Shown in pieces: positions 7,593 to 17,305 of a DNA stretch of 18,335 nt (position 1 is the stretch's first letter; each line of letters begins with the position of its first letter). Source of the DNA: an uncultured Aquimonas sp. (GTDB lineage Bacteria; Pseudomonadota; Gammaproteobacteria; Xanthomonadales; Xanthomonadaceae). A program made the translations under genes and the position numbers. The notes under the pieces were generated by a model, which saw only the letters and a list, made by a program, of their open reading frames with translations, was not told the DNA's origin and made no database searches. The DNA is taken from NCBI GenBank assembly GCA_946481615.1, contig CAMLOR010000049.1, positions 1-18,335 of the forward strand. The letters are read 5' to 3'.

Positions 7593-7645
7593 CCCCTCCA
7601 CATCGATCCCGGCGCCCGCGGACGAGGGCGCCGTCGATGTGGGGG
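7593..7645 (-). promoter_or_regulatory. Leader hairpin sequestering the metzincin Shine-Dalgarno
   Basis: Read on the minus strand, a two-part stem forms just before the protease start. The inner arms are GGCGCCC (7626-7632) with GGGCGCC (7611-7617), closing an 8-nt loop. The outer arms are CCACATCGA (7634-7642) with TCGATGTGG (7598-7606), extended by CCC (7643-7645) with GGG (7594-7596) across one bulged A. The 3' arm contains GGAGGGG, the ribosome binding site 5 nt from the ATG. If transcription starts upstream of 7645, the site would be base-paired. The pairing was checked by eye; folding energy was not calculated. Confidence 0.55.
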
Positions 7646-7680
7646 ACGTCAGCAAGGCCTGTGCCACGCTCGGCTGCGTC

Positions 7681-7692
7681 GGCGTAAACGCC
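7681..7692. promoter_or_regulatory. Small palindrome upstream of the metzincin gene
   Basis: GGCGTAAACGCC consists of perfect 5-bp arms (GGCGT/ACGCC) around AA, about 95 nt upstream of the protease start. It lies in the 241-nt non-coding stretch 7588-7828 between the metzincin and yqiK. No convincing -35/-10 pair was found beside it. It may be an operator or chance. Confidence 0.2.
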
Positions 7693-7763
7693 GCGCGATC
7701 AACACGCTACGGGCGCAATCCGAACGGGCGTGCCAGCCGTGGTTGAAGTGGCGTTTAGGTCGT

Positions 7764-7813
7764 CCTTGCAGTTTGCAGGGAGCCGCCGAAGTCGTCGGCG
7801 GCTATCTGCAAGG
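7764..7813. repeat. Strong stem-loop between the metzincin promoter region and the end of yqiK
   Basis: The inner stem is GCCGCCGA (7782-7789) with TCGGCGGC (7795-7802) and a 5-nt loop. The outer stem is CCTTGCAG (7764-7771) with CTGCAAGG (7806-7813); alternatively the nearby TTGCAG (7773-7778) pairs with CTGCAA, leaving a symmetric 3x3 internal loop. It starts 16 nt beyond the yqiK stop, so it is in the right place to stabilise or end the yqiK message. No T-run follows on either strand, so it is not a textbook intrinsic terminator. Confidence 0.5.
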
Positions 7814-7828
7814 GGCCGCGCGAACATT

Positions 7829-9586
7829 TCATTCGGCTGGCGTTTCGGAATCGCGCAAGGCGCGGGTGAGCCCCGTCGGCGAGGTCGAGGACAAACCCAC
7901 TTCGGAAAGCAGCGATTCGATCAGCGGCGCCTGCGCGCGATAACGCAGCGCGCTGCTCACGACCTGCTCGGCGAGATTGCCCGCTGCCGCCTGCGCGCCC
8001 GCATCGCCCGCGTGGCTGCCGCCGCCGCCGTTGAGACCGTCGACCTGGATGATCTTGATACCGTCGATCGACTCCATCGGCTTGACGCTCTCGCGGATGA
8101 TGTCGGGCAGGTGGCGCAGCAGCGCCAGGCGCAGCTGCATGGCGATCTGTTCGGCCGACAGCGTGTTGGCCGATTCGTTGATCTTGCGCTGGCCGGCGGC
8201 GTCCACCTCGTAGCGCGCGGCGGCGGCGTCGGCGCGCAGCTTCTCGGCGGCGGCATCGGCCTCCGCTTCGATGCGCTTCTGGTCGCCGCTGGCGGTGGCC
8301 AGGGTGCGGATGGCGGTGGCCTTCTCTTCGGCGGCCTGCTTCTCGGCCTGCGCGGCGATGGTGATGGCGATCTGCTCGCGCTCGGCTTCCTTGGCCGCCT
8401 GCACCAGTTCGATCCTCTTCTGGCGCTCGGCGCGTTCGATCTCGCGCACGGTGTCGACCTGTTCCTGCGCCTTCACCGCTTCGGCGCGCGCGGCGTCGGC
8501 CGCGGCCTGCGCCTCGGACTGCGACTTCGACTTCTCGGCGATGGCGATGGCGCGGTCCTGTTCGGCCAGTTCGACGATCTTCTGCTGCGAAACGCGCGCC
8601 GTCTCGACGTTCTTGAGCTTCTCGATCTCGCGCTCCTTGAGCTGCTGCTCCATCGCGATGCGCTGCTCTTCCACCGCGCGCTGCGCGGTGATCTTGGCCT
8701 GGTCGACCTGCTGCTGGGCGGCGATCTTGGCGCCCTCGGCTTCCTGCTGCTTCTGTGACTGCTCGCGGGCGATCTCGGCGATCTGCGCGGCGCGGCGGAT
8801 TTCCACTTCGCGCTGTTGTTCGAGCTGGGCGTATTCCTGGTCGCGCGAGATCTGCAGGCGCTGCTGCTGCGCCTCGAGGTTCTTGCGCTGCACCTGCACC
8901 TCGGTGTCCTGCTCGATCTCGTTGCGCTTCTTGCGGCGCAGCTCGATGGCCTCGGTGAGCTTGGTCAGGCCTTCGGCGTCGAAGGCGTTGTCGGGGTTGA
9001 AGAACTCCTTGCCGGTCTGGTCCAGGCCGGTGAGCGAGACCGACTCCAGTTCCAGGCCGTTCTTCAGGATGTCCTCGCTCACCACCTGCTGCACCTTCTG
9101 CACGAAGAGCGCACGCTGCTCATGCAGCTCCTCCATGCCCATCTCGGCTGCGACCGAGCGCAGCGCATCGACGAACTTGCCTTCGACCAGGTCCTTGAGC
9201 GTCTCGGGCGCCATGGTCTTGGCGCCGAGCGTCTGCGCCGCGTTGGCGATCGATTCCTCGCTCGGCTGCACCCGCACGTAGAACTCGGCCTGCACGTCGA
9301 CGCGCATGCGGTCGCGCGTGATCAGCGCCTGCTGGCGGGCGCGCTGCACGTCGAGCTTGAGCGTGTTCATGTTGACGCGGATGATCTCGTGCAGCACCGG
9401 GAACACCAGGGCGCCGCCGTTGACGATCACCTTCTGCCCACCGAAACCGGTGCGCACGAAGCTGACTTCCTTGGTCGCGCGCCGGTACAGCCGCGCCACC
9501 ACCATCAGGATGAAGAGCAGCAGGCCGCCGCCGACGACGGCGATGATCGCGACGCTCATCAGTTCGGTGTTCTGAAGGAAGTCCAT
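7829..9586 (-). CDS. yqiK: YqiK-like flotillin (SPFH/band 7 membrane scaffold protein)
   Basis: A 585-residue membrane scaffold protein. One N-terminal hydrophobic helix (about 11-32, SVAIIAVVGGGLLLFILMVV) is followed by basic ARLYRRATK. The SPFH/band 7 domain covers about 40-205: VSFVRTGFGGQKVIVNGGALVFPVLHEI, TRDRMRVDVQAEFYVRV, GLELESVSLTGLDQTGKEFF. A very long Glu/Gln/Ala-rich coiled coil runs from about 210 to 470, and a Gly/Ala-rich C-terminal tail follows (GLNGGGGSHAGDAGAQAAAGN). Flotillins of this type assemble at the inner membrane into microdomain-like clusters. The length and neighbouring YqiJ identify the YqiK branch. ATG 9586 has a GGAG about 7 nt upstream and follows yqiJ by 25 nt. 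It is the last gene of the SDR-DPP IV-yqiJ-yqiK cluster. Confidence 0.93.
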   Translation of the reverse strand: MDFLQNTELMSVAIIAVVGGGLLLFILMVVARLYRRATKEVSFVRTGFGGQKVIVNGGALVFPVLHEIIRVNMNTLKLDVQRARQQALITRDRMRVDVQAEFYVRVQPSEESIANAAQTLGAKTMAPETLKDLVEGKFVDALRSVAAEMGMEELHEQRALFVQKVQQVVSEDILKNGLELESVSLTGLDQTGKEFFNPDNAFDAEGLTKLTEAIELRRKKRNEIEQDTEVQVQRKNLEAQQQRLQISRDQEYAQLEQQREVEIRRAAQIAEIAREQSQKQQEAEGAKIAAQQQVDQAKITAQRAVEEQRIAMEQQLKEREIEKLKNVETARVSQQKIVELAEQDRAIAIAEKSKSQSEAQAAADAARAEAVKAQEQVDTVREIERAERQKRIELVQAAKEAEREQIAITIAAQAEKQAAEEKATAIRTLATASGDQKRIEAEADAAAEKLRADAAAARYEVDAAGQRKINESANTLSAEQIAMQLRLALLRHLPDIIRESVKPMESIDGIKIIQVDGLNGGGGSHAGDAGAQAAAGNLAEQVVSSALRYRAQAPLIESLLSEVGLSSTSPTGLTRALRDSETPAE

Positions 9587-9611
9587 GGGTTGCTCCGGCG
9601 TGTGGATCGGA

Positions 9612-13271
<3,660 letters not shown>

Positions 13272-13291
13272 GTATCCCCGTCCATACGCGC

Positions 13292-13300
13292 TGGTATGCT
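13292..13300 (+). promoter_or_regulatory. Putative extended -10 promoter for the SDR-reductase pair
   Basis: In the 70-nt divergent region (13272-13341), TGGTATGCT has the extended -10 form TGnTATnnT, with hexamer TATGCT at 13295-13300. It predicts a start near 13307 and a 35-nt leader carrying GGAG (13332-13335) before the ATG at 13342. No -35 match is evident, as expected for extended -10 promoters. The minus-strand promoter of the other SDR must lie in the same gap. Confidence 0.35.
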
Positions 13301-13341
13301 CGAAATCTAGCACGCCGTCCTTTCCCCGCCCGGAGCCGATC

Positions 13342-14157
13342 ATGACGCAACGCAGAGTCCTTATCACGGGGGCCGGCAGTGGCCTCGGGCGCGGACTCGC
13401 GCTGCGCTACGCGCGGCAGGGCGCGCGCGTGGCCTGTGTCGATCTGATCGGCGAGCGCGCCGAGGAAACGCGCGCGATGCTGCCAGGCGACGGCCACCTC
13501 GCCTTCACCAGCGACGTGGGCAGCGACGACTCCATGCAGGCGCTGCACGACGCCATCCAGGCGCAGTGGGGCGGCGTCGATGTGTTGATCAACAACGCCG
13601 GCATCGCGTCCGGCGGGCCGATGACAGAAACCACGATGGCCGAGTGGGACCGCGTGCTCAACATCGATCTGCTGAGCGTGGTGCGCGGCTGCCGGCTGTT
13701 CGTGCCGGGCATGGTGGCGCAGGGCCGGGGACAGGTGCTGAGCACCGCGAGCTTCGCCGGCCTGGCGGGCGCGCCGGGAATGATGACCTACGGGGTCGCG
13801 AAGGCCGCCGTGGTCGCACTCTCGGAACAGCTGCGTGCCGAGATGCACGGCAAGGGGGTGACGGTGGGCGTGATCTGCCCGGCGTTCTTCAAGACCAATC
13901 TTTGCGAAACGGCGATCGGCAATCCCAAGGTGGCGCAACTGGCGCAGAAGCTGATGGAACGCGCGCCCGACACCGTCGACAGCGTGTCCGACGCCGTCTA
14001 CGCCGCGGCCGAGCGCGGCGACTTCCTCATCATCCCCACGCGCGACGAACCGATGCGCTGGCGCGTGAAGCGCTGGTTTCCGAAGCTCTACTTCCGGCAG
14101 ATGATGAAGATGGTCGCGGCGCGCTCGGCGGAGTTCAACAAGAAGGCGCAGGCATGA
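13342..14157 (+). CDS. Short-chain dehydrogenase/reductase (SDR) with C-terminal basic extension
   Basis: A 271-residue NAD(P)-dependent oxidoreductase. The cofactor loop is LITGAGSGLGRGLA (7-20). SDVGSDDS carries the Asp that contacts adenine. NNAGIASGG is at 84-92, and the catalytic Ser137 (STASFAG), Tyr150 and Lys154 (YGVAKAA) form the triad, followed by CPAFFKTN. After the SDR core, a tail of about 40 residues (MRWRVKRWFPKLYFRQMMKMVAARSAEFNKKAQ) is basic and amphipathic, as in SDRs that act on membrane-bound or lipid substrates. ATG 13342 has GGAG 6 nt upstream. The longer frame from 12991 lies in the opposite-strand SDR and is not real. It overlaps the next reductase by 4 nt (ATGA). Confidence 0.9.
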   Translation: MTQRRVLITGAGSGLGRGLALRYARQGARVACVDLIGERAEETRAMLPGDGHLAFTSDVGSDDSMQALHDAIQAQWGGVDVLINNAGIASGGPMTETTMAEWDRVLNIDLLSVVRGCRLFVPGMVAQGRGQVLSTASFAGLAGAPGMMTYGVAKAAVVALSEQLRAEMHGKGVTVGVICPAFFKTNLCETAIGNPKVAQLAQKLMERAPDTVDSVSDAVYAAAERGDFLIIPTRDEPMRWRVKRWFPKLYFRQMMKMVAARSAEFNKKAQA

Positions 14158-15209
14158 ACTGGCTGATCTACGGCGCCAACGGCTACACCGGCAAGCTGAT
14201 CGCGCGCGAGGCGAAGGCGCGCGGACTGGCGCCCATCCTCGCCGGCCGCAACGCGGAAGCCCTGAAGGGGCTCGCCGACGAACTGGGCTTCGAGCACCGC
14301 GTGTTCGGCCTGGGAGCGGAGGAATTGCAACGCGGCCTCGAGGGCGTGTCGCTGGTGCTGCATTGCGCGGGGCCGTTCTCGGCCACCTGCGAGCCGATGC
14401 TCGAAGCGTGCCTCGCGCAGCGCGTGCATTACCTCGACATCACCGGCGAGATCGACGTCTTCGCGCACTGCCACGCGCAGGATGCGCGCGCGAAGCAGGC
14501 CGGCATCGTGGTGCTGCCCGGGGCGGGTTTCGACGTGGTGCCCACCGATTGCACCGCCGCGCTGCTGAAGCAGGACCTGCCGGATGCCACGCATCTGGTG
14601 CTGGCCTTCGATGCCGGTGGCGGTTTCTCGCCGGGCACCGCGAAGACCAGCGTCGAAGGGCTAGGCAAGGGCGGCCGCGTGCGCATCGACGGCGTGCTGA
14701 CGCGCGTTCCGCTGGGCTGGAAGGACCGCAGCTTCGAGCGCCCGCCCACCAACGTGGCGCCCGCGTCCACGCGCACCGCCGTGACGATTCCGTGGGGCGA
14801 TGTGTACACCTCGTACGTCTCGACCGGGATTCCCAACGTCGAGGTCTACACCACGGTGCCGCCCGCCACGATCGCGCGGCTGCGCCGCCTGCGCTGGTTC
14901 GGGCCGCTGCTGCGCACGCGCCTGGTGCAGGGCTTCCTCAAGTCGCGCGTGGAGCGCAGCGTGAAGGGGCCGAGCGAATCGAAGCGTTCGGGTACCGAGA
15001 GCATCGTGTGGGGCGAGGTGCACAACGCTTCGGGCCAGCAGCGCACGCGCCGCCTGCGCGTGCCGAACGGTTATGACATCACCGTGACGGCGTCGCTCGG
15101 CATCGTCGAGCGCCTGCTGCGCGGGACCCCGGCCGGCGGCTATTACACGCCGTCGAAACTGATGGGCGCGGGTTACGTGCTCACGCTGCCCGGGGTAGTG
15201 GAACTCTGA
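14154..15209 (+). CDS. Saccharopine dehydrogenase-like NAD(P)-binding reductase (trans-acting enoyl reductase-like)
   Basis: A 351-residue Rossmann-fold protein. The N-terminus [16 protein letters not shown] (2-17) holds the GxxGxxG dinucleotide site, followed by [16 protein letters not shown] and [20 protein letters not shown]. It then has [12 protein letters not shown] and [16 protein letters not shown], the pattern of the saccharopine-dehydrogenase-like group that includes mycobacterial trans-acting enoyl reductases and eukaryotic SCCPDH. These act on lipids or have unknown substrates; lysine metabolism is not implied. It ends with [21 protein letters not shown]. The start ATG 14154 overlaps the SDR stop by 4 nt, so the two enzymes are co-translated and plausibly work on the same substrate class. 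An inverted repeat spans its stop codon. Confidence 0.85.
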   Translation: MNWLIYGANGYTGKLIAREAKARGLAPILAGRNAEALKGLADELGFEHRVFGLGAEELQRGLEGVSLVLHCAGPFSATCEPMLEACLAQRVHYLDITGEIDVFAHCHAQDARAKQAGIVVLPGAGFDVVPTDCTAALLKQDLPDATHLVLAFDAGGGFSPGTAKTSVEGLGKGGRVRIDGVLTRVPLGWKDRSFERPPTNVAPASTRTAVTIPWGDVYTSYVSTGIPNVEVYTTVPPATIARLRRLRWFGPLLRTRLVQGFLKSRVERSVKGPSESKRSGTESIVWGEVHNASGQQRTRRLRVPNGYDITVTASLGIVERLLRGTPAGGYYTPSKLMGAGYVLTLPGVVEL

Positions 15210-15228
15210 GGCGCGCGCCACTACCCTG
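15191..15228 (+). repeat. Inverted repeat with the reductase stop codon in its loop
   Basis: GGGTAGTGG (15193-15201) and CCACTACCC (15218-15226) are perfect 9-bp arms. They extend by one G:U and one C:G pair to about 11 bp and enclose a 16-nt loop that holds the TGA stop (15207-15209). No T-run follows. It lies 28 nt before the yqhA-like start, so it may attenuate read-through or act as a processing or mRNA-stabilising site. Confidence 0.5.
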
Positions 15229-15255
15229 TGCGGCCTCGCATCGCCGCATTCCCTC

Positions 15256-15852
15256 ATGGCCGCCCCCCCGCTCAACGATCCCCGACTCGGACCCCTGCCC
15301 GCGCTGATCTTCGGCTCGCGCTGGCTGCAGCTGCCGCTCTATCTCGGCCTGATCGTGGCGCAGGGCGTGTACGTGGTGCTGTTCCTCAAGGAACTGTGGC
15401 ATCTCATCCACGAAACGCTGAACTTCAGCGAGCAGCAGATCATGCTGGCGGTGCTGGCGCTGATCGACGTGGTGATGATCTCCAACCTGCTGGTGATGGT
15501 GATCGTCGGCGGCTACGAGACCTTCGTCTCGCGTCTGCGGCTGGAAGGCCATCCGGACCAGCCGGAGTGGCTCAGCCACGTCAATGCCGCGGTGTTGAAG
15601 GTGAAGCTCGCCACCGCCATCATCGGCATCAGCTCGATCCACCTGCTCAAGACCTTCATCGAGGCCGGCACGCTGGGCCTGCCGCTGTGCGTGGAGGGTG
15701 TGCGCACGCCGGGCTGCACCATCTACACCGAGACCGGCGTGCTGTGGCAGACGATCATCCACATGGCCTTCATCCTCTCGGCCATCGGCATCGCCTACAT
15801 CGACCGGCTGATGCAGCCGAAGGCCGTGCACGCGAAGGGCAACGGGCACTGA
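15256..15852 (+). CDS. yqhA: YqhA / UPF0114 family inner-membrane protein
   Basis: A 198-residue integral membrane protein of the UPF0114 (TIGR00645) family, whose function is not established. Hydrophobic segments lie at about 28-50, 63-86, 115-135 and 160-183. Family signatures that I recall from E. coli YqhA are present: [16 protein letters not shown] (21-36), [38 protein letters not shown] and [19 protein letters not shown]. Compared with the E. coli protein there is a longer N-terminus and an extra loop with two Cys ([19 protein letters not shown]) before the last helix. ATG 15256 has no evident Shine-Dalgarno. Its stop TGA directly abuts the stop of the opposite gene (TGATCA). Confidence 0.9.
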   Translation: MAAPPLNDPRLGPLPALIFGSRWLQLPLYLGLIVAQGVYVVLFLKELWHLIHETLNFSEQQIMLAVLALIDVVMISNLLVMVIVGGYETFVSRLRLEGHPDQPEWLSHVNAAVLKVKLATAIIGISSIHLLKTFIEAGTLGLPLCVEGVRTPGCTIYTETGVLWQTIIHMAFILSAIGIAYIDRLMQPKAVHAKGNGH

Positions 15853-17178
15853 TCAGCGCTGCATGATCGCGGCGGCCACTTCGCCGCCGGGCACTTCGAT
15901 CTCGGGGAAGGTCGTCAGCGCGATGTAGCGGCGATAGCGCTGCGCGAAGCCGCCCTGCGGGGCGATGCGCTCGAGGCCCGCGACGAAGTCTTCCGGGCTC
16001 TGCGCCGGATCCTCGCCGAAGCAGCATTCGGCGTAGTCGCGCAGCGCGGCGTCGAGGCTGCTGCCCGCCATGCGCAGGGCGAGGTCGGACTCCAGCCAAT
16101 ACGCCGCGCCGCTCCAGTAGTTGCGCATGAAGGCGCGCAGCGCGCCCATGCGGCGCGAGGCCTGTTCCAGCGTCATCCCGTCCGATTTCGTTTCGCGGCG
16201 GCCGCGTTCGAAACCGGCGGCGATCTTGTCCCAGGCGTCGTCCGCGGTGAGCACGCCGACGCGCGCGCGCAGCACGTTCTGGTAGTAGCTCGCCAGGCCT
16301 TCGCCCAGCCAGCGTCCGCGCGAACCGAGATACGGATGCAGCAGGTGCGAGAACTCGTGCGTCGCGGTCCAATCCTCGATCAGCGCGCGTTCGCCGGCTT
16401 CGGCGCCCACGAACAGGTGCACCGCGCTGCCGCCGCCGCGCGTGGCCTGCCCCCAGGGCGCGGCCTCGCGGCTGCCGGGAATCGGCACGACGAGGATTTG
16501 TGCATGGCGGCGCGGGAGGCGGCCGTAGGCCGCGACCAGGGCTTCGGCCACCGGCACCACGCGTTCGACATCCTCCGGCGTCCACGGCGGTAGCACGGCG
16601 ATGCTCAGGCCGCCGCCGGCGAATTCGAAGCGGCGCACCTCGAAGCGGCCGAAGGCGGTCAGCGCAGGCCAGTCGGCGGGCGTCGGGCCGAGCCGATAGG
16701 TACCGGGCGGGCCTTCGAACGGGATGGTCCACGGCACCGAGACCGACCAACCTTCGGGCAGTTCGAAGCGTAGCGTGCTGTCGGGATCGACGCGCATCGG
16801 CCGCCACAACCAGCGTTCGGGCGACAGCACGACGTATTGATCCTTCACGTAGCCGTGGCGCTGACCCTGTGCGCTGGCGGATGCGGCGAGATCGACCCGC
16901 GTGCGCAGGCATTCGCCGGCCTGCCAGGCTTCCGCCATCAGCGCATCGTCATCCGCCTGCAGCGCGCCGCCCGAGCTGCGGCGCGCCTGGGTGCGCGCGC
17001 CGGCGGCGCCGCTGCCGGCCTCGAAGCGGATCATCTCGAACGCGCCTTCGCTGCAGGCCTCGACGGCTAGCGTCTCCTCCCCGGCATCGAGCGTGGCGGT
17101 GAAGTTCCAGCGCGCCGACTGGGCCGTGGCGGCAAGCGGGAGCAGGGCGAGCAGGAAGGCGGCGCGCATGTGGAACAT
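15853..17178 (-). CDS. Exported gluzincin-like zinc peptidase (M1/M61-like), divergent
   Basis: A 441-residue protein with a signal peptide (MFHMRAAFLLALLPLAATAQS). Residues 22-195 form a beta-rich N-terminal domain with Cys42 and Cys90. The peptidase core has THEFSHLLHPYLG (273-285) with HExxH at 274-278, and RWLGEGLASYYQNVL (289-303) with Glu293 as the likely third zinc ligand. The helical region after it (AFMRNYWSGAAYWLESDLALR) is like M1 and M61 glycyl-aminopeptidase enzymes. The overall plan is a gluzincin, but only 14 residues separate HExxH from the Glu, shorter than the 18 of M1. Substrate unknown. ATG 17178 is chosen because it begins the signal peptide; ATG 17169 is nearly as good, and neither has a clear Shine-Dalgarno. 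An open frame to 17337 is Arg-rich and overlaps uvrD. Confidence 0.8.
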   Translation of the reverse strand: MFHMRAAFLLALLPLAATAQSARWNFTATLDAGEETLAVEACSEGAFEMIRFEAGSGAAGARTQARRSSGGALQADDDALMAEAWQAGECLRTRVDLAASASAQGQRHGYVKDQYVVLSPERWLWRPMRVDPDSTLRFELPEGWSVSVPWTIPFEGPPGTYRLGPTPADWPALTAFGRFEVRRFEFAGGGLSIAVLPPWTPEDVERVVPVAEALVAAYGRLPRRHAQILVVPIPGSREAAPWGQATRGGGSAVHLFVGAEAGERALIEDWTATHEFSHLLHPYLGSRGRWLGEGLASYYQNVLRARVGVLTADDAWDKIAAGFERGRRETKSDGMTLEQASRRMGALRAFMRNYWSGAAYWLESDLALRMAGSSLDAALRDYAECCFGEDPAQSPEDFVAGLERIAPQGGFAQRYRRYIALTTFPEIEVPGGEVAAAIMQR

Positions 17179-17292
17179 GAGACGCCCGGCTGCGTGAACG
17201 TTCCGCGTCCGCGGCGAAGCGAAAGCGCGCGACGACGAACCGCGGCCACGCGGCGGGCGCGGCCGTTCGCCGTGTCCGCGATCGTGCCCCGC

Positions 17293-17298
17293 TAGAAT
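17293..17298 (+). promoter_or_regulatory. Putative -10 box of uvrD (leaderless)
   Basis: TAGAAT (5 of 6 to TATAAT) ends 7 nt before the uvrD ATG at 17306. Transcription would therefore begin at or within a base of the start codon, and no Shine-Dalgarno is present. The -35 position is GC-rich with no good match. The 127-nt divergent gap 17179-17305 holds nothing else I can name. Confidence 0.4.
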
Positions 17299-17305
17299 TC
17301 GCGCC

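Noticed and set aside
6316..7746. A 476-codon plus-strand open frame opposite the metzincin
   Set aside because: Low-complexity Val/Ala/Gly translation covering the antisense of a gene with a signal peptide and an intact zinc motif; a high-GC artefact.
13272..13367. Longer N-terminus (32 codons) for the minus-strand SDR
   Set aside because: It would run through the start of the divergent SDR and add residues before the normal SDR beginning; no ribosome site supports it.
17197..17204. GAACGTTC palindrome upstream of uvrD as a LexA/SOS box
   Set aside because: The Firmicute-type box needs a 4-nt spacer between GAAC and GTTC, and the enterobacterial CTGT-N8-ACAG is absent; 8-bp palindromes are common by chance.
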